NCBI RefSeq assembly: GCF_039539345.1 | Contig: NZ_BAABCY010000016.1 | Coordinates: forward strand, 62,001 to 126,000 | Direction: 5' to 3' | Origin: Snuella lapsa | GTDB taxonomy: Bacteria > Bacteroidota > Bacteroidia > Flavobacteriales > Flavobacteriaceae | DNA: 64,000 nt | Shown: positions 35,498 through 43,510 of the stretch, one piece after another | Numbering within the stretch: position 1 is the first letter of the stretch | How the letters are laid out: every line of letters begins with the position of its first letter | Notes under the pieces: model-generated | Told to the model about the DNA's origin: nothing | The model's database searches: none | What the model saw: the letters and a program-made list of their open reading frames with translations, nothing else | Made by a program: the position numbers and the translations under genes

Positions 35498-36898
35498 TTA
35501 ATCAAATACTATAGTGAGGCTTTCATTTCCTTTTTGGAGCTGTTCTATAATTTTGCTATTAGCATTAGAGCTTGAAAGATATAGTCTATTGAGCTTTGTA
35601 AATTTAGGGATAACTACAAGTAAACTATCAGAAACCTTGGTGGCATATAAATTAAGAGACTCTAAATTTTGTAAGTTAGATAATTGTACTAGACCCTGAT
35701 CTGTAATATGGTTTCTACTTAGGTTTAGTTTTATCAATTTATGCAACTGTCCTATTTTTTCAAGATGCTCATCTTTTATACCCGAATGACTCATATTTAG
35801 CCATATCAATTGCTCCTTCAACTGTATTAATGTCTCAAGGCTTGCCTCGGAAATAGGTTTTTCACTTAAACTAAAATTGGCTTCTAAATAATAGTTATCC
35901 TTCATAAGCTTGGTCAAAACAAAACCCTGATTGCTTAAGGAGTCTATAACTTTTTTCTTAGGAGGATTCACTTTTTCCTTAAAAAGGAGGTTAACATCCA
36001 ACCCAAGATATGCCTTTGCCCTACCAACTATATCATCGTCTGGGGTCATTTGTGTAAAATACCCTTTTGAAGGTACATTATTTTCTATCCACCAACCAAT
36101 AAGTGCAATTTCATTTTCGGTCAACGGACGCTTCCCTTCCGCAGGCATAAAATCATCATGAGATTCGGACAATGTAATTCTTCTGTAAAAATCACTAGCT
36201 TCAACATCTCCCGGCACAATAACATCACCATTTTCACCTCCCTGCATTAATTTTTCAAAAGTCGTTAAATCTAAAGCGCCTTTTTTCTTGTCGTTATTAT
36301 GACAGCTCACACATTTATTGACCATAATAGGTGAAACTAGATCTAAATACACATCTGCTGAATCTAAAACCGTTACTTTTTTTCTGGGAATTGCTTTCTT
36401 GGGCATCCCGGCGAGAGACCGAATAGCATTGGGCGCATATTCCAATAAGTAAGTGGCCCCATGGGTAAGGTTGCCACCTAAATGGCCTGTGTAAAAAACG
36501 GTTAACACAATAACAGCTATGAGTACTTTTTTACCATAAAACGGGAGTCGTACTTGCTTTTTGGAAGCATAATAACAGATTGCTGAAAATACAAACAATG
36601 CTATTCCACTCCATTTATGTAAAAAAACTGTATTCTCATTATAATCTCCTGAAAGCGAAAGAAAATAACCAAACAAAATAGCGACGAGGCTACTTAGTGC
36701 CCCTAATCCCCATAAGTAATGCGTATAATTCTTTAATATTTGAAAGTGTTGCTTTTTTAGAGATAGTTCAACTAATGCTGCAAGCAATAAAAACCCGATT
36801 GGAAAATGGACTACCAAGGGATGGATTCTACCAAAAAAGATTAAAATGTCTGAAGGATCTTCTGCTACACTTCCGATTATTAAATTATATAATTCCAT
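35498..36898 (-). CDS. Membrane protein with planctomycete-type cytochrome domain and leucine-rich repeats
   Basis: From ATG at 36898 (a TTG one codon earlier is unlikely) this is about 466 residues. The N-terminal third has four membrane helices of DUF2231-like type (RIHPLVVHFPIGFLLLAALVEL). Residues near 200 hold one heme site, CVSCHNNDKKKGALDL, with a PSCyt1-type context (DDFMPAEGKRPLTENEIALIGWWIENN). The last 130 residues are leucine-rich repeats (LIWLNMSHSGI, LIKLNLSRNHIT, LESLNLYATKVS, LNRLYLSSS). The combination suggests a membrane-anchored cytochrome that passes electrons and uses the repeats for binding. It starts 5 nt after the propeller gene stops. Confidence 0.85.
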   Translation of the reverse strand: MELYNLIIGSVAEDPSDILIFFGRIHPLVVHFPIGFLLLAALVELSLKKQHFQILKNYTHYLWGLGALSSLVAILFGYFLSLSGDYNENTVFLHKWSGIALFVFSAICYYASKKQVRLPFYGKKVLIAVIVLTVFYTGHLGGNLTHGATYLLEYAPNAIRSLAGMPKKAIPRKKVTVLDSADVYLDLVSPIMVNKCVSCHNNDKKKGALDLTTFEKLMQGGENGDVIVPGDVEASDFYRRITLSESHDDFMPAEGKRPLTENEIALIGWWIENNVPSKGYFTQMTPDDDIVGRAKAYLGLDVNLLFKEKVNPPKKKVIDSLSNQGFVLTKLMKDNYYLEANFSLSEKPISEASLETLIQLKEQLIWLNMSHSGIKDEHLEKIGQLHKLIKLNLSRNHITDQGLVQLSNLQNLESLNLYATKVSDSLLVVIPKFTKLNRLYLSSSNANSKIIEQLQKGNESLTIVFD

Positions 36899-36903
36899 CA
36901 ATC

Positions 36904-37827
36904 TTATTTGAGCGGTTTTCCTTTTATTGGTTTGCCGTTTGTTGTTAATATTTGGAAGTGGTGTGCTCTATACCCATTATAGGTCCATACGATATTCTTA
37001 TCCTGGTCTACTTCAAAAATTTTAATCCCTTCTTGTGCTCCATAACTTGCAATAACCGTATTGCCATTAGGCAATCGCTGAGCACCACAAGGATCTACCA
37101 AAGGATTCTCATCATACAACGCATTATTTATTTCCCAAATTATGTTTCCTTGTGAATCTAACTCCACAACACTATTTCCATGGGTAAGGGTAACCAATGT
37201 GTTTCCATTCTTAGATCGAATAGCCGTAAACGGCCAAGTCTCTGCTTTTCTTCCACCAAACGCTTCAAAATCTGTACTAAAAGTGTTTACTATGGTACCG
37301 TCGGGTTGATACTCTTTAACGGCGAATGCCAACAAATGCGGAACAAGGTAATTGCCATTTTTCAGTTTTCTGGCCATTCTGGTCTGCATATGAATATTAT
37401 CGGTTTCAGGCTGCAAAGCAATGCTTTTTATTACTTTTCCTTTTCTATCAACTTCAACAATACGCGGTTTTGTACCAGACTCTGTAATCATAGTATTTCC
37501 ATTTGGCAATCGCAAAGCCGTTCCTAACTCCATTGAAGGTTCTGATTTTTTATAACTAAAAATAATCTCTTTATTCTTATTATATTCCCTTACCTCATCA
37601 CTCCAACATATTAAAACATGTCCATTTTTTAAAACATAACCATCCCTTGCTCCAGTTTTTTTGGAATCCCAAACAATATCTCCGGACTCACCAATAATAC
37701 CTGTAAATTGAGGTCCGGCTATAAAAAATGAATGTGCTATTTCTGGAGTTCCTTTTTGCGCCCATAAAGCGGAGGGCATACTTAAACTTATAACTATTAT
37801 AAATTTAAAAACAGTTTTAATTTTCAT
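36904..37827 (-). CDS. Secreted beta-propeller protein, PQQ/NHL-like repeats
   Basis: This 307-residue protein has a signal peptide ending near ALWAQ. It has repeated blades with the pattern LxNGNxLIxxxxxxxVxEVDxxGKIxW (for example RLPNGNTMITESG, RLPNGNTVIASYG, VELDSQGNIIWEI). This is a propeller fold with no visible catalytic signature, and the PQQ-binding Trp pattern is incomplete. It may be a binding or structural partner of the cytochromes in the same operon. It starts 29 nt after the DUF1501 gene. Confidence 0.75.
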   Translation of the reverse strand: MKIKTVFKFIIVISLSMPSALWAQKGTPEIAHSFFIAGPQFTGIIGESGDIVWDSKKTGARDGYVLKNGHVLICWSDEVREYNKNKEIIFSYKKSEPSMELGTALRLPNGNTMITESGTKPRIVEVDRKGKVIKSIALQPETDNIHMQTRMARKLKNGNYLVPHLLAFAVKEYQPDGTIVNTFSTDFEAFGGRKAETWPFTAIRSKNGNTLVTLTHGNSVVELDSQGNIIWEINNALYDENPLVDPCGAQRLPNGNTVIASYGAQEGIKIFEVDQDKNIVWTYNGYRAHHFQILTTNGKPIKGKPLK

Positions 37828-37856
37828 TCAGTTTTAATTTTCCTTTATACTTTAAC

Positions 37857-39308
37857 TTAACTTAAGATTCCCTTTATAACATGTCCATGTACATCCGTAA
37901 GTCGTATATCCCGTCCTCCAAATCTAAATGTAAGATGTTCATGATTAATTCCCATTAAATGCAGCATTGTAGCATGAATGTCATGAACGGTTACTTCATT
38001 TTCTATGACCCTATAGCCATACTCATCTGTTAGCCCATAAATAGTACCTCCTTTTATCCCTGCTCCCGCCATCCACATACTACCAGCTGACGGATTGTGG
38101 TCTCGACCGTTAGTACCTTGGGCGAACGGTGTTCTTCCAAACTCACCTGTCCACACAACTAGGGTTTCTTCCAGTAAGCCTCTGGACTTTAAGTCTTTTA
38201 ACAATCCTGCAATGGGTTGGTCTACGGCATGGGCGTTTTTCTCATGGCCATCCTTTAAATTCCCATGCTGATCCCAACGATCTGCGCTTACTTTTGGACA
38301 AGTCAATTCAATAAAACGCACCCCTCTTTCAACAAGTCTACGCGCCAACAAGCACTGTGCTGCATATCCCCTTGTGTGTGGATCATCTGAGTTGAAACCA
38401 TATAACTCTTTCGTAGCCTTGGTTTCCTCTTTAAACTCCGTTAACTCCGGAATTGAAGATTGCATTTTATAGGCTAACTCATAATTAGAAATTGCCGATT
38501 CAACTGCATCTACTTCCCCTATTTCATTAAGCTGTTTTTTATCCAATTGTTTTATAAAGTCTAACTTCTGTTCCTGTAAGTTTGGAATACTTTCTTGAGG
38601 CCTAATATTAGCAACAGGCTGTGGCCCGGCTCTTAAAATAGAAGCCTGATAGGAGGCCGGCAAAAAGCCATTTTTAAAATTATCAAGTCCGCCAGGAGGT
38701 ATAAGTCCGCCATCCAGCACTACATAACCCGGAATATTCTTGTTTTCACTACCTAAACCATAAGTTATCCATGATCCCATACTTGGCCGTCCTTGAAGCC
38801 CACTACCTGTATGTAAAAAATAATTTGCATTGGTATGTTCTGGAAATTGGGATGTCATTGATCTAATTAGTGCTATATCATCCACACAGGTCGCAATATG
38901 TGGAAAAAGCTCACTTACAGGCATTCCACATTCACCATATTGTTTAAACTCCCACGGGCTTTTGAGTATTTTTCCAACATTATCAAATTGTGTGGCATCG
39001 ACTTTAAACTTCTTTCTTGGGTCTTGCCCGTTCTCTTTAGTTAGCCTTGGTTTAGGATCAAAAGAATCTACTTGTGACACCCCTCCATCCATATAAAGAA
39101 ATATGATGCTTTTGGCCTTTGGCAAATAGTGTGGCCCTAAGTTAAGGTTTGAACCAGCATCTAAAATGGCCCTTTCAGATTGCCCACAGGACAATGGTAA
39201 TGTCCCAAACAAACTCATAAATGCAAGGGACCCGAATCCTCCTTTACAAATACTCAACATTTCCCGTCGCGAAAGCGGTTTCTGCATAAAATTATGATAC
39301 TTGCTCAT
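37857..39308 (-). CDS. DUF1501 protein (Tat-exported)
   Basis: This 483-residue protein has a twin-arginine-like signal (SRREMLSICKGGFG). It has the DUF1501 signature (SIIFLYMDGGVSQVDSFDPKP, ALIRSMTSQFPEHTNANYFLHTG, LVVWTGEFGRTPFAQG). The fold is related to alkaline phosphatase/sulfatase enzymes, but a reaction is not established. DUF1501 genes are nearly always paired with DUF1549/DUF1553 cytochromes, especially in Planctomycetes. Here the ATG overlaps the stop of the DUF1549/1553 gene by one base (TAATG), indicating translational coupling. Confidence 0.93.
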   Translation of the reverse strand: MSKYHNFMQKPLSRREMLSICKGGFGSLAFMSLFGTLPLSCGQSERAILDAGSNLNLGPHYLPKAKSIIFLYMDGGVSQVDSFDPKPRLTKENGQDPRKKFKVDATQFDNVGKILKSPWEFKQYGECGMPVSELFPHIATCVDDIALIRSMTSQFPEHTNANYFLHTGSGLQGRPSMGSWITYGLGSENKNIPGYVVLDGGLIPPGGLDNFKNGFLPASYQASILRAGPQPVANIRPQESIPNLQEQKLDFIKQLDKKQLNEIGEVDAVESAISNYELAYKMQSSIPELTEFKEETKATKELYGFNSDDPHTRGYAAQCLLARRLVERGVRFIELTCPKVSADRWDQHGNLKDGHEKNAHAVDQPIAGLLKDLKSRGLLEETLVVWTGEFGRTPFAQGTNGRDHNPSAGSMWMAGAGIKGGTIYGLTDEYGYRVIENEVTVHDIHATMLHLMGINHEHLTFRFGGRDIRLTDVHGHVIKGILS

Positions 39309-42253
39309 TATATTAAGTATAAAAATTCTTTTAGGTTAAATACACTATGACAATACTCTTTCCATAGTTCTACATCCATATCGGTTGCATTGTAATCTAT
39401 CTTTTTCATAGCTGCCAACTGCTTTATAAATTCAGATGCATGCGCAACTTCTTCTTCAGAAGGTTCTCTGGAAAATGTACGCATATAAATCCACGCTATT
39501 CTTTCTTCAAATGATAGTCCATTCTCACTTAATAATTTTTTTGCCATGATTTCGGCCTGGCTGATCACAAAAGGATCATTCATTAAAATTAAAGATTGTG
39601 AGGGTACATTCGTGACATCACGCTTACCGAAAGTGGTAAATGGTATCGGACGGTCAAAAGTTGTCATCATTGGTTCTAGAAAATTTCGTCTAACTTCCTG
39701 ATAGATGCTTCGTCTTCCATTGCCATTTAACGGACCAGATTTTTCGGGTCTTCCCCTTCCCTGCATAAACTTTGTTAAGTATGTAGGTACAGGAGGTCCA
39801 TAAATTGTAGAATCCAAACTTTCAGATGCCAACAAGATTCCATCTCTAATAGCCTCAGATTCCAATCGTCTCACAGGAAACGATGCTAGGTAGATATTGT
39901 TAGGGTCTTTTTCTAAAACGGCTTGGTTTACAATAGTGCTTCTTTTAAATGTTTCTGAAGTCACTATATATTTTATCATTTTTTTTATGGACCAACCATT
40001 TTCTTGAAATTTGATAGCCAAATGATCCAAAAGTTCCGGATGTGAAGGTAACTTTCCCTGAAGCCCAAAATTATCAACTGTTTCAACAATTCCTCTTCCA
40101 AACAGATGATGCCAAATACGGTTCACCATTACCCTGGCCGTTAAGGGGTTTTCTTTATTGAGCATAGCATCAGCCAATTCCAACCGCCCACTACCTTTGG
40201 ATTTAAATGGTGTATCACCTAAAGGTAATGCTGATAAAAATCTTCTCGGAACGTTCTCTTCAGAAAGATCCTGATATCTTCCTCTAATAAATACCGGGCT
40301 ATTAATTGCAAAGCCATCAGAAACCCCATAAAAAAACGATTTACCCTTTAACTTTTCCGCAAGCTTTTGACAGCTATCAATTTTAGCGGCCAATTTAGGT
40401 AAGTATGCCTGTAATGTTCCCTTCCTAATTTTTTTATTAATCGTTTCTATTTTCTTTACAGCAGGTTCGTTGCTTTCGCTTTTAACCCTTGAAGGCCACT
40501 TATCATCATAGGAAATGGCGTATTGCGCTTCAATAAATGCTTTTTCGGATAATCTAAAATCATGTTCTTCATATTCGCCAGTAAGAATTTCAATGTAAGC
40601 CTTATGGCCTTTCCATGCACCAACATTAAAGGTGTAGTTGGTCCACTCTGAAGCATTTGCACTTTTTGTCAAATCCCCATAAATAGGATCTCGTATAAGT
40701 TGAAAATTATCTATTATAATTCTAATTGTACTACTTTCCCCCTTTGCACGTACACCAATATAATCTGAATCCAAAACAAAATCTGGAGATCTTAACGTTC
40801 CTAAAATGCCTGTTCCAAAACTTCTACTTGAAGCCTTCCCTTCCTCCAAAGCCTTTAATTTTCCAGAAGACATATCAATTATTGGATGTCCTAATGTGGT
40901 TTTATCTCCAAACGCCATCCCACTTGTTTCCCACTTACCAAAATCAAGGCCTCTAAAATCTCCTAGAATTTTATAGTTTGCAGATTTCTTATCATCCTCA
41001 TTATTACTTGCAAACTCATTGATCGAAATTCGAGAATCAGTTTCTTTAGCCACTATGGTTTTTAAATAATCTTGAATTTCTTGCAGTTCTTTTGCGGTTG
41101 TTTCTTTTTCTTTAGATATTTCTGAATCTAGCGGAGTAAAGCGTGTACTTTCCATGATACCATAAAAAGCGTAATAATCTGCCGCGGTAATTGGATCGAA
41201 TTTGTGATCGTGGCATTTGGCACATGATACTGTAAGCCCTTGAAATGTTTTTGAAGTAACATCAATCATGTTATCAATACGATTGGCTTCATCCTGACGA
41301 ACATCTACTGGACTATGCGTCCCTTCTCCCATAGCATAAAAAGCAGTAGCAATATGAGATTCTAATAACTCTGTTTCTTTATTATATCTCTTTTCTAGCA
41401 ATAAATCGCCGGCTAAATGTTCTTTTAACAACTGATCATATGGGACATCATCATTAAATGCTCTAATTAAATAATCTCTATATTTCCAAGCACCTGTGAT
41501 CGTGTAATCAAATTCATGACCCTTGGTTTCTGCATATCTCACCAAATCCATCCAATGCCTGGTCCATCGTTCGCCATAAGCCGTCGAATTCAAATATTTA
41601 TCAACCATCTTTTCATAAGCATCATCAGAGGAATCGGCAATAAAATTTTCCACATCATCGGGAAGCGGGGGTAAGCCCGTCAACAAATAAGACACCCTCC
41701 TAATAAGCGTATTTTGATTCGCAATTGGGGCTTGGGATAAGGCTTTTTGGTCTAAGTAATTATTAACGAAATAGTCGATATTGTTATTTGCTGCTTCCGG
41801 ATTAGGCTTAATAAATGACCAATGTGGCTTCCATTTTGCGCCTTGCTCAATCCATTTTTCTAAAATATCTATATCTCTTTGGCTAAGTTTACTGTTCATC
41901 TCAGGAGGAGGCATAATTTTATCGTCATCCTCATGAGTAATCCGATACATTAATTCACTTTTTTTCGGTTTTCCGGGTACAATAGCATGCCCTCCTTCCT
42001 TTAAAGCTGCAGTCGCTCCTTCATAAGTATCTAATCTAAGATCAGCTTTTCTGCTGCTGGGATCCGGCCCATGACATAAATAGCAATTTTGAACTAAAAT
42101 TGGACGAACATCAAAATTAAAATCTACTTTTTTTGGAAGGGGTTTATAGGCTTCATGAGCGTTATTACATGATAGCAACATCAAACTGAACACCACTAAC
42201 GATCCCATATTTTTATATACTCTACCAACAACCATAAATGTGAACTTCTCCAT
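39308..42253 (-). CDS. PSCyt1-DUF1549-DUF1553 multidomain cytochrome (PSD1-type)
   Basis: This 981-residue lipoprotein-like protein (signal MGSLVVFSLMLLSC) has three parts. First is an N-terminal planctomycete-type cytochrome domain with CYLCHGPD near residue 58 and KIMPPPEMNSKLS. Second is DUF1549 with a second heme site, CAKCHDHKFDPI, near residue 345. Third is C-terminal DUF1553 (LTARVMVNRIWHHLFGRGIVETVDNFG, SLILMNDPF). A lectin-like central part (about 430-580) may bind carbohydrate. The family is abundant in Planctomycetes and Verrucomicrobia, often beside sulfatases; its biochemical role is unproven. It is the first structural gene after the lacI regulator. Confidence 0.93.
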   Translation of the reverse strand: MEKFTFMVVGRVYKNMGSLVVFSLMLLSCNNAHEAYKPLPKKVDFNFDVRPILVQNCYLCHGPDPSSRKADLRLDTYEGATAALKEGGHAIVPGKPKKSELMYRITHEDDDKIMPPPEMNSKLSQRDIDILEKWIEQGAKWKPHWSFIKPNPEAANNNIDYFVNNYLDQKALSQAPIANQNTLIRRVSYLLTGLPPLPDDVENFIADSSDDAYEKMVDKYLNSTAYGERWTRHWMDLVRYAETKGHEFDYTITGAWKYRDYLIRAFNDDVPYDQLLKEHLAGDLLLEKRYNKETELLESHIATAFYAMGEGTHSPVDVRQDEANRIDNMIDVTSKTFQGLTVSCAKCHDHKFDPITAADYYAFYGIMESTRFTPLDSEISKEKETTAKELQEIQDYLKTIVAKETDSRISINEFASNNEDDKKSANYKILGDFRGLDFGKWETSGMAFGDKTTLGHPIIDMSSGKLKALEEGKASSRSFGTGILGTLRSPDFVLDSDYIGVRAKGESSTIRIIIDNFQLIRDPIYGDLTKSANASEWTNYTFNVGAWKGHKAYIEILTGEYEEHDFRLSEKAFIEAQYAISYDDKWPSRVKSESNEPAVKKIETINKKIRKGTLQAYLPKLAAKIDSCQKLAEKLKGKSFFYGVSDGFAINSPVFIRGRYQDLSEENVPRRFLSALPLGDTPFKSKGSGRLELADAMLNKENPLTARVMVNRIWHHLFGRGIVETVDNFGLQGKLPSHPELLDHLAIKFQENGWSIKKMIKYIVTSETFKRSTIVNQAVLEKDPNNIYLASFPVRRLESEAIRDGILLASESLDSTIYGPPVPTYLTKFMQGRGRPEKSGPLNGNGRRSIYQEVRRNFLEPMMTTFDRPIPFTTFGKRDVTNVPSQSLILMNDPFVISQAEIMAKKLLSENGLSFEERIAWIYMRTFSREPSEEEVAHASEFIKQLAAMKKIDYNATDMDVELWKEYCHSVFNLKEFLYLI

Positions 42254-42289
42254 TAAATTATAAAACCTTAGTATATATTATATTAAAAA

Positions 42290-43303
42290 CTAAACTGATC
42301 CTCTAAAAATAATTTTAGGCTCTATTAATTTCTTTTCAAAATTTAGACTGTTATTTTTTATTTGTCTTAATAATAAATCAAAAGTACCTTCTACCATTGA
42401 AGGCACAGATTGATCAACCGTGGTTAACTCTGGTTCACAAGCCACACCCATAGGATCATTATCAAATCCTATAACAGCCACATCCTCTGGAATCCTTATT
42501 CCATTTTCCTTCAAATATTTAATAGCTCCTATACCTATTTCGTCCCTTACTGCCAGGATTCCATCTGGTTTTTCTTTTAACGCCATTAATGTTTTCGTTA
42601 CATCAAATCCATCTTTCATAAAAAACCCTCCTTTTACAACCAATTCTTCCAGATAAGGCAAGCCATTATCTTTTAATGCCTGCTTATACCCAAGCAATCG
42701 ATCTTGAAATATTTTATGCTCATAATTGGTAGAGATATAGGCTATCCTTTTTTTTCCTGATTTCAGCATTGCAGTAACTGCATCATAAGCTCCTTGAAAA
42801 TTGTTGACCAATATTTGAGATGCTTTGGTCTGCTCTGGAGCCCGATCAAAAAACACATACGGAATCTGTTCTTGCTTTAATACATCAAAGTGATTTTCAT
42901 GTACTGTATCCTTAGCCACCGATGCCACTACTCCCATTACCCGATATCCAATCAAGGAATCTATAATTTCTTTTTCTAAATCGGCCTTTTCACTGGATTG
43001 GAATATCATCACCGAATACCCTTCTTTTTGGGCAACTTCAATAAAATCCGAAATATATTTAGAGAAAAAATAGGGACGCAAATCCGGAACGACAACCGCC
43101 AGCACATCGCTTTTCTTATTTCTAAAATTTCGAGCTAAACGATTCGGTTTATACCCCAACTCATTTGCTGTTTTTTTTATTAATTCCCTTGTCTCTGCCT
43201 TTAATGAGCCTGTATTTCTTAAGGCTCTGGAAACAGTTACATGATGGATCCCAAGTTCTTTTGCCACATCTTTAATCGTGACAGGTTTTATATTTTCACT
43301 CAT
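42290..43303 (-). CDS. LacI-family transcriptional regulator
   Basis: From ATG at 43303 the protein is 337 residues. The longer reading frame to 43381 adds a hydrophobic leader that LacI proteins lack. It has an N-terminal helix-turn-helix with hinge (VTIKDVAKELGIHHVTVSRALRN ... KPNRLARNFR, split here by normal family sequence). The periplasmic-binding-protein-like effector domain contains DVAVIGFDNDPMG. It is likely to bind a sugar or sugar derivative and to repress its own operon. A palindrome at 43323-43340, in its own promoter, is the probable operator. It is separated from the next gene by 36 nt. Confidence 0.92.
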   Translation of the reverse strand: MSENIKPVTIKDVAKELGIHHVTVSRALRNTGSLKAETRELIKKTANELGYKPNRLARNFRNKKSDVLAVVVPDLRPYFFSKYISDFIEVAQKEGYSVMIFQSSEKADLEKEIIDSLIGYRVMGVVASVAKDTVHENHFDVLKQEQIPYVFFDRAPEQTKASQILVNNFQGAYDAVTAMLKSGKKRIAYISTNYEHKIFQDRLLGYKQALKDNGLPYLEELVVKGGFFMKDGFDVTKTLMALKEKPDGILAVRDEIGIGAIKYLKENGIRIPEDVAVIGFDNDPMGVACEPELTTVDQSVPSMVEGTFDLLLRQIKNNSLNFEKKLIEPKIIFRGSV

Positions 43304-43313
43304 AATTGCAAAA

Positions 43314-43344
43314 CAAATATAAAAAGCACACGTGAGCTTTCCAA
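43314..43344 (-). promoter_or_regulatory. Promoter with embedded LacI-type operator
   Basis: The minus strand shows TTG (43344-43342), a 20-base spacer, and TATATTTG (43321-43314), a full match to the Bacteroidota promoter pattern. Between the two boxes lies AAAGCACACGTGAGCTTT (43323-43340), an 18-bp palindrome around CACGTG with one mismatched pair. This is the shape and length of LacI-family operators. The start site would fall about 5 nt from the lacI ATG, giving an almost leaderless message. No second copy is seen near the other operon genes. Confidence 0.6.
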
Positions 43345-43450
43345 GAATTATTTTAAAATTAACTAAAATTTGGATGAACATATCATCTATTTATTAATGC
43401 TATAGCTTGGAATTCTACAAATAGAAAACCTTAAACAAACTTTAATAAAA

Positions 43451-43480
43451 AAGCCCCATCATAATTTATGATGAGGCCAA
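43451..43480 (-). terminator. Terminator of the rimP-nusA-infB operon
   Basis: GCCTCATCAT pairs with ATGATGGGGC (one U-G pair) around a five-base loop and is followed by six T on the minus strand. It lies 31 nt after the infB stop codon. Confidence 0.82.
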
Positions 43481-43510
43481 TATTATCTTTGGAAGATTAA
43501 CAGTTAAAAA

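Noticed and set aside
35473..35505. TTG start for the Gfo/Idh/MocA gene
   Set aside because: It would overlap the previous gene and add residues before the Rossmann fold; ATG at 35472 fits better.
43304..43381. Upstream start for the LacI regulator
   Set aside because: It would add a hydrophobic leader to a DNA-binding protein and run through the promoter/operator; ATG at 43303 fits the family.
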